Shown in pieces: positions 34,501-44,700 of a stretch of DNA of 64,000 nucleotides; position 1 is the stretch's first letter, and each line of letters begins with the position of its first letter. This DNA comes from Mycteria americana (taxonomy: Eukaryota; Chordata; Aves; Ciconiiformes; Ciconiidae). The notes beneath the pieces are model-generated. The model ran no database searches. It saw only the letters and a list, made by a program, of their open reading frames with translations, and had not been told where the DNA came from. Where the stretch lies: NCBI RefSeq assembly GCF_035582795.1, contig NC_134379.1, positions 2,908,001 to 2,972,000 on the forward strand, given 5' to 3'. Position numbers and translations under genes: made by a program.

Positions 34501-37500
34501 GTGGGCGCAAACCCACCCAGGACCCACCAAGGCAAAATAATGATATTGTCAGCCAGGAAATCACCATTAACACTTCCCACATGGATGCTGGCAGGAGCGA
34601 GGGTTAAAGCTCGACTTTAGCACAGCCGCTACTTTCTGTGGAGCTTAAACTATTAACAAGCCCCAGGAAAACCACCACCATATTTACTCCCCAACACTCT
34701 GCTGGCTGCGTCCAGACCTCCCTGCCCTGGGACACTCTCCACAAACCCGAAACGGAGACCAGAAAACCCCTCCGTGCCTGATCGCTGCTCCCATACCACC
34801 CTCCCACCTCCGCAGGGCAGCAGCTGCCAGGTTTTACAGGGGGAAACTGAGGCACAGACAGCTACCTGATCTGCCTTGTTACACAGCAAGGCAGAGGCAG
34901 AACAAGCACCCCATCGCGTCTCCAAAATCCCAGGAAAAGCTCAGTTATTACCTATTTTTAGGGCTGCAAGCACGACATACCCCGGTATCACCGCCCTACT
35001 GCAAAGAGAAGTAGAGAAGGGGGGCCTGCTGCAATAAGACATTTTTAAAGCACATTTTGGGGGGAAGGAGGATGAATCCAATCTGATTTAAAAGCAACCC
35101 TTCCCCCACGCACCTCCTGAGCTTCAATGCTGAGGAAAACCATCGGGACAGCAAAGCATTTGCTCCCACTACTCAGGACAGTAATTATGGGATATCTTTC
35201 GCATTTAATCAGGAAAGGATCTGGTCAGGGACAAGCGGCAATAAAAGCACCTCAGAGGCCTTGAATACCCACCATCCCCGAGGCAAGGCCTTCGCCAAAC
35301 ACAAAACAAGCCCTTCCAGAGGCCAAGGAGAATCTGAAGGTCATTCATTTACACAGGGACCGTGCCTTGGGATTATCCTGCCTGGAGCTGCTCCTCCTGC
35401 CTTAAAAGAAATAACACATTGGGCTACCACACAGCCCAGCAGCTCTGCAGCCTGCATGCTGGGAGAGCGAGGAGACGGGGAGAGAGGGAGTGACGAGGTC
35501 CACGACAAGCATTTGGGGACAGGGAGGATGGGAGCCACAGAGGCTGCCCGGCGGGTAGGAGCTGGGCACCAAAAGTCACGCCTCTTGCATTCATAAATGA
35601 CTGCTGTAAATGACAAGATTAAGACAGTGTGGGCACAGAGGCAAACCTGTGTTTTTGGGAACGCCCCGTGAAACCCATCCCCAGCTGTAGGGCAGAGGGA
35701 CAGACCCCGCTGTGGACCCCCAGCACTGCAGGGACATCCACAGCTCAACCCCACGGACAGACACCCGACAGGGAGAGGCCAAAATTTTAACCAGTTGACT
35801 TCTAAGCCATCAACGTGATTTGCACGCAACGTAATTAAATTCCACATTCGGGTATTATGAAACAATTTAGCCATTAATTAACCGCCTTGGAGCACCGAAG
35901 GGGTGGAGAGCCTCCCTTGCACCTCACAGCCCAGGCAGCCATCGGTGGAAGGGGTCAGCCAGCCCGCAAAGGGCTACTCGGGATGCTCGGCTCCCGGGAG
36001 GAAGGCTCGGCTACTTCTTCCTCCTCCCACACCACCACGGCACTGCTTGACGAAGAGAGCACTAGCCTCTTCAGAGATTGGACTGCTCGCATCTGCAATC
36101 AATAGCTCAGCTTATCAAAGGCTATTTCTTGAGCAAGATCTAACCTTGACAATGCAGGCCTTGGTTATAAATGTTACCTTTGATCAATAACTGTCACAAA
36201 TGCATTAGAATTAATCAGTTAAACCTTGTATTGTAAACCACATTTATTGCTTCCTGCACAGCTCGCTCTCCACACCCCAACAAAGAACAAAAAATATTGT
36301 TTTTACAGCACAACATCCATGATTAAATCTCTCCAACGCCTTGAAGCAGGCTATCGCCCGAGGGCCCCGATCTCCTCTCGCTCACCGACGCAGCCTCGCT
36401 GCTCTGGGAGGGCAACGGGTTCCCCCCCAGCCATCCTGCCCCTCCGGCAGAGCAGCCGGGTACCGCTGCTTCAGGGGACGCTCGCCGGCCCCCCGGGAGC
36501 AGCCGGACGCTTTGTTATTTGGCCCGCAGTGGACCCAAGACGTTCCCATTGCAGACAGGGAGCCTGGGGCGAGCCATACAGGACGAACCAGCCGGCACGC
36601 CGGAATCACGCAGCTCTGTGCGCTCCGACCCTGCAACCGGCCAGTTCAGCTGCTTCCAGCAGCGATGCGAAGGATTGCAGGAGCCAGCTGACTTCCCGCA
36701 ACCCCTCCCGAGGAGTCTTTTCTAACTGATGAATTAACAACACTTGGAAGGCGTTGGAGAAAAATAAAATTATAAAAAAACCCCAAAATCGCAAAATAAG
36801 TGGCAGATGCCCCTGGCCACCCTCCAGCAAGGTATCAAAGGAATGAATGAGCTGCTGGAAGATTTCTAGCAAAACTGAGTGCAGCGGCATCAGGTGCTGC
36901 CTGACCTGACGCAGGTGGGACTGCCCCAACCGGAGCTTCTCCCATCGGCGATGGCCCCGGCCCCGCAGCCGCAATGCATGCACGGATCCAGTGCTCCAAC
37001 ACCCGGGCCATAGGGAGAACTGCCAGCACTTTTACCATTCCCTACAAATATAAAAATGAATATAAAAATAGATGAAATTAAATTTTAGTATTTAAAAAAA
37101 AAAAAAAAAAAGAGTGTAATACCAAGTGTCAACTGCAAACTCTTTGGAAACATCTCCCTGTGTCGTACCTTCCTGTGCTCCAAAAGAAAAGTGCCAGAGT
37201 ACCTCCATGCCTTTACCATGCCTCTGAGCCAGACCCTACCTTTACCACAAACCCTCCCAAGTCTTCCCCCACCCCAGGGGAAGAACACTGCAAAAGAAAA
37301 CTTATGCATCACGCTGAATAAAAGACCAGAGTGGTTTGCCAGCTGGGGGGGAAACGTTTTGTCCCGTGCACGGGGAAACTCTCTCCCTTTTTTGTGCTGC
37401 TGCAAGAAGTCAGACGCTAAATACCAATTTCTGGAAAACATCAGGAAGAAGAAAGTTGAGGAGCCTTGTAGTGAAGCCATCAAAAGCGATACTCTGCCTT

Positions 37501-40500
37501 TTGTCTGCAGGATGGAGTGACTGCGGCTTAACGCGTTACTGCTACCAGCTAAGCTGTGGCAACTCATTAAATCACAGCAAGTCTCCTCGCACACTGGAGA
37601 CCCAAGTGATCAGCGAGGGGTCCCTGTGAAGGTGATCATTTGACAGGGAGCAGTTGCCACCAAAGCTTGGTCTTACAGGCTGCTAAAAACTCTTGGCTAA
37701 TTCATTAAAGCACTGACGCTCGCTCCTGCCTTGGAACCCGTGTAAGTATCTGAAGAGCAGAAAACACTCAGCAAGAGCACATGCCAAAAAGTCTGTGACA
37801 GCTCTTAGTACCTCCAGGCTTCTCATTTAAAACAAGCTTTCAACCCAAATTATCTGCTGGCATGCCAAAGTAAAATAAAGCCATTTTAATTCTATTTTAT
37901 TCCTCGATGTCTACTAAAGTTACTGTTGGATGACCCACAAGAAGAGTCTCCACTCACAGAAGTGGCACGAGTGGGGAACACGAAGCTGCTTGGGAGCGAG
38001 GACTGCAGGAGGGTCAACACCATGTTTTAAAGGGTCACAGCTAAATACAATTACAGAGGGGAAACCCAGCACCCGAGCCTGCGTTTGCCACGCCTGCACA
38101 TACAAAGATGTGACAAAAGAAAAATCAAATCTAATTTTGAAACGATACCACTGAAGTCGGCCAGAGCACTAACTCAAGGCAAGTCAAGCATGTGGCTTTT
38201 CTACAGAGCCAGCAGAAGAAAAAAAAAAAGGGGGGGGACTTTTGCAGGTTTTGTAAGCCATTAACATTCTTATTTCAAAAGTCAAATAAAGAGCATTGGA
38301 GTCATGACACAGGTTTAATACCAAAACCGCAACTTTGCAATTCCTTCATTATCTTGCCTCAAGCCCGTACCTGATTTTCCAAGAGATTAAGAAATCTTGA
38401 CATAGCATTTATTGCCCAAGTTAAATTCCCCACAAGACAGCATACTCTTTCAGTCACCAGTTTGCAGTAGGTTATAAAACCACCATATAGAGAGGTTCCA
38501 GCCACTTTACCTTAAAATGGATGACTAGTGCACAACATTAATGAAAACATATGCTTTTGTACTACAATTTTGTACTGTATTCCTGGTTTTAAACTGTGCC
38601 ATTTGCACTCTTTCCATTTCAAGCTGCCTTGATTTATTTTTTGGGTTCACTCCTCTGCACACTATTATCCACAGTGGTATTTAGCTAATTATTCCACTGT
38701 ACTACAGCAGCAAGATTTATCCTGCAGCAACTATGGCCGCGATGCTCTAACCTCTCCTTTATTCACATCTGGCAATACCAAGCCCTCAGCTCCTTCATAT
38801 TTCTCTCCTCTCGTCCCTCTGTCACCGCACCCCAGCCCCGAACATCAGTGCTGCTTCCCCCATCCTGCCCCTTACGCGTGAGCCACTCTCCCCGAATCAG
38901 CACATCCTTCGAATCCCCACCCAGGCTTCCCGCAAGGATGCAATCCTCCAGCTCCCGACCCACAATGACTTGGAAAACCAGCAGCCGGAGATAACAGATG
39001 AGTGTATTTTGTGGATAGATCTGGTTATACAATAACTAATCAAGGTAACGACACACACGCGGAGCACTGATGGCACGGACCTTCCCGTTGCCTTCCTACT
39101 GCCCGCAGCATCTGAAGCCCCTCCAGCAGGAGCCCTGCTGGCAGCTCCCGAGACGGGGTCCGGCTGCATCGCCCACCGTGCCGGCCGCAGCACGGTCATG
39201 CCCCGCACACAACGCCAAACTCCCGCTCCTTGAGATGGCTTCTTACAGCCACGTCCAAAGTCCCAAGTCCCAGCGTGAGCTCAATAGTCTGAAGCCTGAA
39301 TACCTTCCTCCTCTTTTTTTTTTTTTTAAGGAAAAAAACACAAGGTGAAGCTGCTAGAGGAAACCTTAGTTATCATAAACAACTCTGCTCTGAAGGCACG
39401 GCAGGCGTCGGTAAGAAGCCTCATCTGTGCAGACACAAGCGTCCCTGGCAGCCAGTCCGAGGTGACGGACCTGTTCTGGGAGTGACGCTGGACCACCCCA
39501 CGCTCCACCACCTTCCCTTCCCCGAGCGAGCAGCACCTCTGGGATTTTCTTCCTCTTTAAGGAAACATGCTTCACAATAAATAAAACCAGAACAGCAACG
39601 GAGCAGGACACAGTCCAGACACCTACCAAAACAAATGGCCGTGCGCTGCAAACACAATTTGGTCCTTAGAGAGGACGGGAGAAAGAAGGAAGCAGGGACA
39701 AACGTTAGCTGCGGTGTTTAACACGAGTTTTTGAAACACAACAGTAAAAAGAGACTTGGAAGATGCCAAACAGTCAGCACTGCTCAGTAAACGTGCATAC
39801 CATGCAACCCAGATAAATCACCTATATAAAATGTGATTGCATTTTGTGCAGATTCAAATAAAAAGGCAAAGGTTTTAAAAGCCTTTCTTAAATCTATACT
39901 GTATTTTTGCCAGCAAAGTTTCAGAAAGGAGAGCTTTCAGGCTTCAGAAGGGATGCTCCCCTGTAGCACCGAAGGAAAATGTGAGTTTCATTGATTTTCG
40001 TTACCGAGGAAAATCAAAATATTTCAAAAGAAAAATCAAAAGGAAGGGCAATATGAGAAATGGCTTTTCTTTCTATTTTGGAGGGGAATGGGAAGCAACG
40101 GCGTCCTTCACAGCATCCTTCACCAGACACCGTGAAGCTACAACAGCCTCATGAAGCCAGGGAATGAAAATACATTAAACGCCGTCAGCCGCACGTGGGA
40201 AAGCCTTTGGAGAGCTCGGCTTTCCCTGTAAACCACGGTATCAAAACGTCAGGAAGTCCAGAATTAGAAGCAAGCCCCAAAGGACAGTTAAACAAGTCAC
40301 ATCGGTGTAGTTTCTCCTCTCTGCAAGCGGTATCTTTCACATTCATGATGAAGAACGGAAAAAGTTTTGTTTCTTCCAAGCGTTTCTTTATTTAACCCCA
40401 CTTCGCAGCAACACCAGCAGTGTCAAGCCTCGTTTTCCATGGTTTTTTGGACAATTTGTTCTTGGTGTGGTCAACTGTGCATAGTGAGTCCTATATCACC

Positions 40501-41596
40501 TCTGCTAAGGAAATACAGGCACTGGATGTTCGGATAGCTCTCCTTTGGCTCGGCAGGCACCGAACAACCGAGGTGACAATATTTAAGCTGTCTGACTCTA
40601 ACTTTTTTCCTCCCTCGGAGGAAACTTCTTAAAAAGTACCTAAGCTTTAGCTCATGCCATTGCGAGGGAAAGCCTACAAATGCACCCAGCTACAAAAAAG
40701 GATCCCACAGAAAGTATTTCTTTTAAGCATCTTTATTTTGAAGCCAACGGCGTGAGGTTTTTGACTTAGCTCTGGAGATGCTGGTCGTAGGGTAAACAAC
40801 ACGCTAAGGACCGAAACCCTATTTTAACATCAACTCATAAAAGCGTCCCCCCTCCCAGCCAGAGCACGCTACACCCCACACCGAGCGGGGGCTACCGTGC
40901 CCCGAAACATTTCGCAGCCGAGCCCCGCTCCTGACACCGCCGGGCCGGGCAGGCAGATGCTCCCCGTCACCTCCATACGAGGTACCCCAAAAAGCCCCCC
41001 CAGACTGAATCTGCTCCTCGGGCAGCTTCCAGCCAACCGTCCCCGCTCGCTCCTCCGGGGTGGGAAAAACCCCACGGGGCTCCGTGCGCGCCCCAGGCGG
41101 GGAAGCCCCCCGGCACCGCCGCTCTTCCCTCCGGCCGGGCGCCGGGCGCCAGCACAGCCCGCGGACGCGCCGGCTTCTGCCCGCGCCCTGCCACCGCCCG
41201 CACCCGGCGAGCGGCACCCGCCCGCAGCCCGGCCCACGGCGGCCCCCCGGAGCCCCGGCCCGGCCCGCCGCACCCCCGCCTCGCACCGCCCGCGGGCCCG
41301 GCCCCCCGCCCCGGCCGCCGGGAGCGCTCCCGCCCCGGCGAGGCCTCGCAGGGAGGCGGGCGGCAGCGGCCGCGGCCCGCCCGTGGGGATCTCCCGCCCG
41401 CGGGGCGCCGCCGCCCGTGGGGCTGCCCGCGGCCGAAAGGTGCCCGCGGCCCCCGCCCCGGTACCTCGATCTTGTCGACGCTGCGAGCGCAGCCCACCAC
41501 CTTCATGCCGTGCTGCACCAGCGCCCGCGCCACGGCCGCGCCGATGCCCACGGAGGCGCCGGTGACCAGCGCGACGCGCCCGGTCCAGCGCTCCAT
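16537..41596 (-). CDS. DHRS11: Dehydrogenase/reductase SDR family member 11 (NADP(H)-dependent steroid/carbonyl reductase)
   Basis: Seven coding exons on the minus strand: 41596-41465, 26037-25828, 19770-19676, 19218-19089, 18412-18320, 17654-17589 and 16578-16537. All are GT-AG with agreeing phases; the product is 255 residues against 260 in human. It is a classical short-chain dehydrogenase. The cofactor motif TGASVGIG is at 12-19, and Arg38 after the second strand fits NADP(H). NNAG is at 91-94. Catalytic residues are Asn116, Ser146, Tyr161 and Lys165 (YSATK). The human enzyme reduces 3- and 17-keto groups of steroids and other carbonyls in the cytosol. The start is the ATG of MERWTGR, the first ATG in frame; the human protein has five more residues (MARPG), and no matching ATG is present here. 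The 15.4-kb first intron is the odd feature; the other introns are 0.46-6 kb. Confidence 0.96.
16579..17588 (-). other. DHRS11: DHRS11 intron 6
   Basis: A 1.0-kb intron with an A run at about 17,280-17,291. Nothing else recognised. Confidence 0.8.
17589..17654 (-). CDS. DHRS11: DHRS11 coding exon 6
   Basis: Encodes residues 221-242, CLKAEDMANAVIYVLSAPPH then VQ, matching the human helix and strand near the C-terminus. Donor GTAGGC, acceptor CTTTCCAG. Confidence 0.95.
17655..18319 (-). other. DHRS11: DHRS11 intron 5
   Basis: A 665-bp intron (donor GTAGGA) with no recognised feature. Confidence 0.8.
18320..18412 (-). CDS. DHRS11: DHRS11 coding exon 5
   Basis: Encodes residues 190-220, starting CISPGLVETGFAFKLHDNDP. 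This is the substrate and cofactor loop with the SPG turn after the active site. Confidence 0.95.
18413..19088 (-). other. DHRS11: DHRS11 intron 4
   Basis: A 676-bp intron containing an A-rich run at about 18,470-18,494. No other feature seen. Confidence 0.8.
19089..19218 (-). CDS. DHRS11: DHRS11 coding exon 4 (active site)
   Basis: Completes Ser146 and encodes residues to 189, including HFYSATKYAVTALTEGLRQE with the YxxxK pair Tyr161/Lys165. The loop reads SMNGHS where human has SMSGHR. Donor GTGAGT. Confidence 0.95.
19219..19675 (-). other. DHRS11: DHRS11 intron 3
   Basis: A 457-bp intron (donor GTACGC) that splits the codon of the catalytic Ser146. No other feature seen. Confidence 0.8.
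19676..19770 (-). CDS. DHRS11: DHRS11 coding exon 3
   Basis: Encodes residues 115-145 from VNVMAVSICTREAYQSMKER to HIININ, and the first two bases of Ser146. Acceptor CTCTTCCCTCAG. Confidence 0.96.
19771..25827 (-). other. DHRS11: DHRS11 intron 2
   Basis: A 6.06-kb intron. It contains a 12-bp minisatellite at 19,928-19,960, a homeodomain-like AT-rich patch near 22,370-22,450 (CTAGTAATTAATGAG) and otherwise unique sequence. No gene recognised. Confidence 0.8.
19928..19960. repeat. 12-bp tandem repeat, about 2.75 copies
   Basis: Unit CGCACGCCTCGC repeated as CGCACGCCTTGC and a partial CGCACGCCC, inside DHRS11 intron 2. Confidence 0.75.
25828..26037 (-). CDS. DHRS11: DHRS11 coding exon 2
   Basis: Encodes residues 45-114, with AECQSAGYPGTLIPYKCDLS, GVDVCINNAGLARPEPLLSG and a phase-0 end at MID before GTGAGT. 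It carries the NNAG strand motif. Confidence 0.96.
26460..26660. promoter_or_regulatory. Candidate conserved noncoding element in DHRS11 intron 1
   Basis: A non-repetitive block of moderate GC with dense short motifs: ACTAGATGATATAAAGCAAA, GTTAATGATG, GATGCTAATGAG and ATCTGATGTGTCATATTAG-like sequence. It contains no open frame of note. It resembles a constrained enhancer-type element; conservation is untested. Confidence 0.25.
30955..31080 (+). repeat. CR1-type LINE relic
   Basis: ATTAAAGCCAGAAGAAACCA followed by TTAGGTAATTTTTAATCTAA and CATCACAGGTACTTGCATCC follows the order of a common sauropsid CR1 segment (GCCAGAAGGGACCATTAGAT and on). Heavily diverged, inside DHRS11 intron 1. Confidence 0.55.
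31300..31420 (-). repeat. MIR core-SINE relic, antisense to plus strand
   Basis: The plus strand reads GTGACCATGGGCAAG, then TGTTTCCCCATCTGTAAAGT and GGAGATAATCACATTGAG, the reverse complement of the MIR core (CAGATGGGGAAACTGAGG and flanks). Confidence 0.65.
33560..33660 (-). repeat. Possible degraded MIR, antisense
   Basis: GGTCCCAGCTCTGTCACAAC followed about 40 bp later by GTGTCCCCACCTGCAAGACA resembles the reverse complement of a MIR (CCCAGCTCTGCCAC ... CAGTTTCCCCATCTGTAAAA). Weak. Confidence 0.35.
34830..34920 (+). repeat. MIR core-SINE relic
   Basis: TTTTACAGGGGGAAACTGAG then GCACAGA and, after a short gap, TTACACAGCAAGGCAGAGGC follow the MIR core and tail in the correct order and spacing. 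Confidence 0.65.
35780..36245. promoter_or_regulatory. Candidate enhancer cluster: homeodomain, TCF/LEF and ONECUT-type sites
   Basis: Within DHRS11 intron 1. TAATTA cores lie at 35,832-35,837 and 35,875-35,880. Two perfect TCF/LEF octamers ATCAAAGG lie at 36,114-36,121 (plus) and 36,184-36,177 (minus). ATCAATA sites typical of ONECUT factors lie at 36,098-36,104 and 36,183-36,189. The middle part (about 35,885-36,060) is GC-rich and ordinary. The site grouping is seen directly; enhancer activity is inference. Confidence 0.4.
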
Positions 41597-41790
41597 GGCC
41601 CCGGCCCGGCCCGGCCCCGCCGCCGCCGCGCACAATGCACCGCCCGCCCGCGCCGCCGGCCCCGCCCGCGGCCCCGCCCCCGGCCCGCCGGCCCCGCCCC
41701 CCGCGTGCCACGCCCCCGCCTCGCACGCACCGAGTGTGCGAGGGCTCAGCCCGCGGGGCGGGGGGGGGGGGAGGGAAGCGGGAGCGGGGG
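40870..41790 (-). promoter_or_regulatory. DHRS11: CpG island / DHRS11 promoter
   Basis: About 0.9 kb of extreme GC and CpG density spanning DHRS11 exon 1. Several GC boxes (GGCCCCGCCCC and similar) lie at about 41,655-41,705, just upstream of the ATG at 41,596. A G run (about 41,760-41,772) marks the outer edge. No TATA box seen, as usual for a CpG-island promoter. Confidence 0.8.
41465..41596 (-). CDS. DHRS11: DHRS11 coding exon 1
   Basis: Encodes residues 1-44: MERWTGRVALVTGASVGIG, then AAVARALVQHGMKVVGCARS and VDKIE, ending in phase 0 at donor GTACCG. Contains the glycine-rich NADP-binding motif. GC-rich upstream DNA has no nearer in-frame ATG. Confidence 0.95.
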
Positions 41791-44700
41791 GGTGAGGACC
41801 GGCTTGCAGTGTTCGGGTTTGGGGCTCTTCCTCCCCAAAATGGCCCCAGGGAGAAGGGCGAGTCCGGAAGGCAGAGAGGTGAAGTGCTGATAAAGGACTT
41901 TTTCCGCTTTAAAGGTAAACCACGCTAGGTCAGCTGGGTGACGGAGGGAGACGGGCCGCTTCGAATCAAAAATAGTTCATTAGCATGCAATGGCTGCATT
42001 AACTCCTGGTCTCTTCAGCCACATCATAACTGCGTGAGCTATATTGCAACCCTGTCGCCGATCGCGTTACCCGCTCGCTCATACGTCCAGCGAGGAGAAG
42101 GCGGCTCTGTGCTTTTATACAGAAGTCAAAAAGCATCCACAAACGCGATACAGGTTCTGCAAACACAGAGCACCGAGGGAATCTTAACTCTGCCTTGCTG
42201 CTTCTCCGCAGCCGCCCCTGGTCCCTCCCGCTGCAGAGGAGACGCTCGCTGGCACCCATCCACGGCCCAAAAAAACGCAGCCCGGGGAAGGAGCTGTGGG
42301 TGCCAGCATGGACACACGGAGCCCAACCGCAGCGACCCAGCAAACAAACACCGCGGCAGGGCGAGCAGTGGGTTCGGGAGGGAGAAAACATCTTTGGTGA
42401 GATCAGAGGAAAGGGCTCTGGCAGAGGGGGAAGCAGCTTTGTGAAGGGACTCTCGTCTCCCCGCCCGAGGACCGGGGAGCACGCCTGAATAATTCGCAGA
42501 AACTTTTGAAGAAGCGGATGAGACGAACGTACAGATAATTTATGAGAGAAGAAAGGGTTGGGAGTTGACGATTCTGTTTAAACTCTGCAGGAGGATGCCC
42601 TGCAACGACTGCGCAGACCTGAAGGAGGATAAGCGCTTGCGGTTCTTGCCAAAATTATCGTTCTATCAAATCTAAGATTTTTGGGCATCCAAACCACAGG
42701 GGTGTTCAACTCCCTGGGGGAGACGGAGCCGGCAGCACGTACCAGCAGGGCGGGTGGTGGTTGCGCAGAGCTCCCTGCCTGAGTTTATCTGGGATACGAG
42801 CACGTTGCTGCTGAAAACGCGACGTTCAGGTTCCCTGCTAGAGACGGATAATACAAGGAACTTAAAAACGGGTCTGGGCCCAGGTTTGGACGATGTAGAC
42901 CAGCTGTATACAAAGGATACAAGGAGGAGAAAAATAAAAACAGCTCTTTCAGCGGTGCTCAAGTCCAGCTGTGGTCTTTCGTAAGCTTCACAGCAAAATC
43001 CTAGCTCTCAAATCAGAGAGCTCACATACCACCTCTCAGAGATGACGGATGGGCCATTCTCACCCTCCGCATGGAAGAGGTTAGTTAGAAATGGGGAATT
43101 AGACTTTCTACGGAATGCTTCTTTTGGGGATTTTTCTCCGGGGTGCGACTTTTCTTGCAGTGGAGCGCGCAGTCCCGACACCCAGACCTCCCAGGGGTGT
43201 AGCAAGACCTGACAGCAGCTAAGCAGCGGGACAGACCAGATTCCCTCCAGCGCAGAAGCGTCTTCAGTCGTAACGAGTAGCAGAAGCTTCGAAAACGAGC
43301 ACAAACCTGGGAGGTGAGAAGGCGTGCGCTGCAGCCGTGCCGCCCAGGGACTTCCTCAGCTGGAGGCTCCGCAGCATCGAGCCCGACGGTTTCCATGTGC
43401 ATGTCCAGCTGCGTTCTGAACCCAGACGCACTTCTGCCACCCTCACCGTGCTGGGAGAACGAGCTGCCCAGTTTAACTGGGATGAATTTAAGGGATTCCC
43501 CCCTTTGCTCTGGAGCTGCTCAGATCTGGAGCAGAACTGCCGCCCTCCAGGGCCCATCTACCATGGGGGCAATGGCTTGCCGTGAGAACGTGCTGGGAAA
43601 GCTATATTTGAAGGTGTTTCCTCCTGTTCTCTTTCCGCTCAGCCATGCATTGCTGGGCAGCTTAATTTAAACCTGCTTTTAACTGACACAAAACAAAGGA
43701 GAACATTATTAAAAGTCTGATTCCTAAGTACCACCCCTAGAGCTGATTCCGCAGCCTGTCACTGAAAATTAAAAACCAAAAAGTAAAGAATAAACTACGC
43801 AGGTATTCTTTTGGTTTTATATTAAAAAAAAAAAATGAAATAGCACTTGTGTATCTCGCCCAATAGGGCAAGGGGTGCAGGAGATTTTCGGGGGGGAGCT
43901 GAGCTTGCGTAGGCGCGGGGCGCACAGCGAGCACAGGGCTCCGCCCGGGCAGCAGGACGCAGGAACGGGGATGTTGCAGGGAACAGGGCTCCTTGGCCAT
44001 AACACATCTATAGGGTTGTAGACGCTGCCGTCCTACACACAGCAAACACCACGTCCAGCACCTGCCAACAGCCGAGCTGGCCCCACGCTGCAGTGCCTCC
44101 GGTACGCTCACAGTGTGACCCTGATCGCTCAAAGGGTCTGTGATCTCCATCCATTTTTTTTTTTTCCCCCCAATATTTCAGCTCCTGGTAAAGCACAAAA
44201 CGATGAACACTCCACTTAAAAGTGATGATTTCATCCATTACCAAGGACACAACTACCCCCCTGAATCAGCTCCTCGTGCACGCACGAGCAGCGCGCAGCC
44301 AGCAGCTCAGCTCTTTGAAGTTAACTGCATTTTTCCCGTAGCTGACAAATGGAGTATTTGATTAAAGAAACCACCACGATAAGGACTCCCCTTCCTCACA
44401 TTAAAGATGGAAACGTCTTCCTGTTGCAAAATTAGCCTTTTGCCACAGCAAACGCAAGAGTCCGCGCGGCTTCAGAGGAAGCTGAAGGTTCGTTTTCATG
44501 AAGCCGGATTTCACAGTTCAAAGCAGGTCTAGGAGAAATGTCCGTACGTGTTCTCCGTTACTCTCAGTGATTTGACTCTCGGGTTCATTGCGAGAACCCT
44601 GGGCAAACTAAGCATCGCCAGGCACGGTGCCTCTCTGTAACGTGGCTGAAGCATGGAGCAAAGCCAAGAAAAGAAACCTGTCTCTTTCCCTTTGTCGGAA

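Larger units (their letters stand above)
26038..41464 (-). other. DHRS11: DHRS11 intron 1 (15.4 kb)
   Basis: The longest intron in the window, running from donor GTACCG after Glu44 to the acceptor CTAG before Lys45. It holds candidate regulatory islands at 26,460-26,660 and 35,780-36,245, a CR1 relic (30,955-31,080), MIR relics (31,300-31,420, 33,560-33,660, 34,830-34,920) and A/T runs near 30,037, 37,094, 38,218 and 39,316. No nested coding gene was recognised. Confidence 0.85.

Noticed and set aside
40819-41464. Extension of DHRS11 exon 1 past its donor
   Set aside because: The open frame continues, but the sequence becomes low-complexity after the GTACCG donor, and the rest of the SDR protein resumes exactly in phase at 26,037.
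41060-41890. A 276-codon plus-strand frame over the DHRS11 promoter
   Set aside because: Same cause: extreme GC content, Pro/Arg/Ala composition, antisense to DHRS11 exon 1, no recognised domain.
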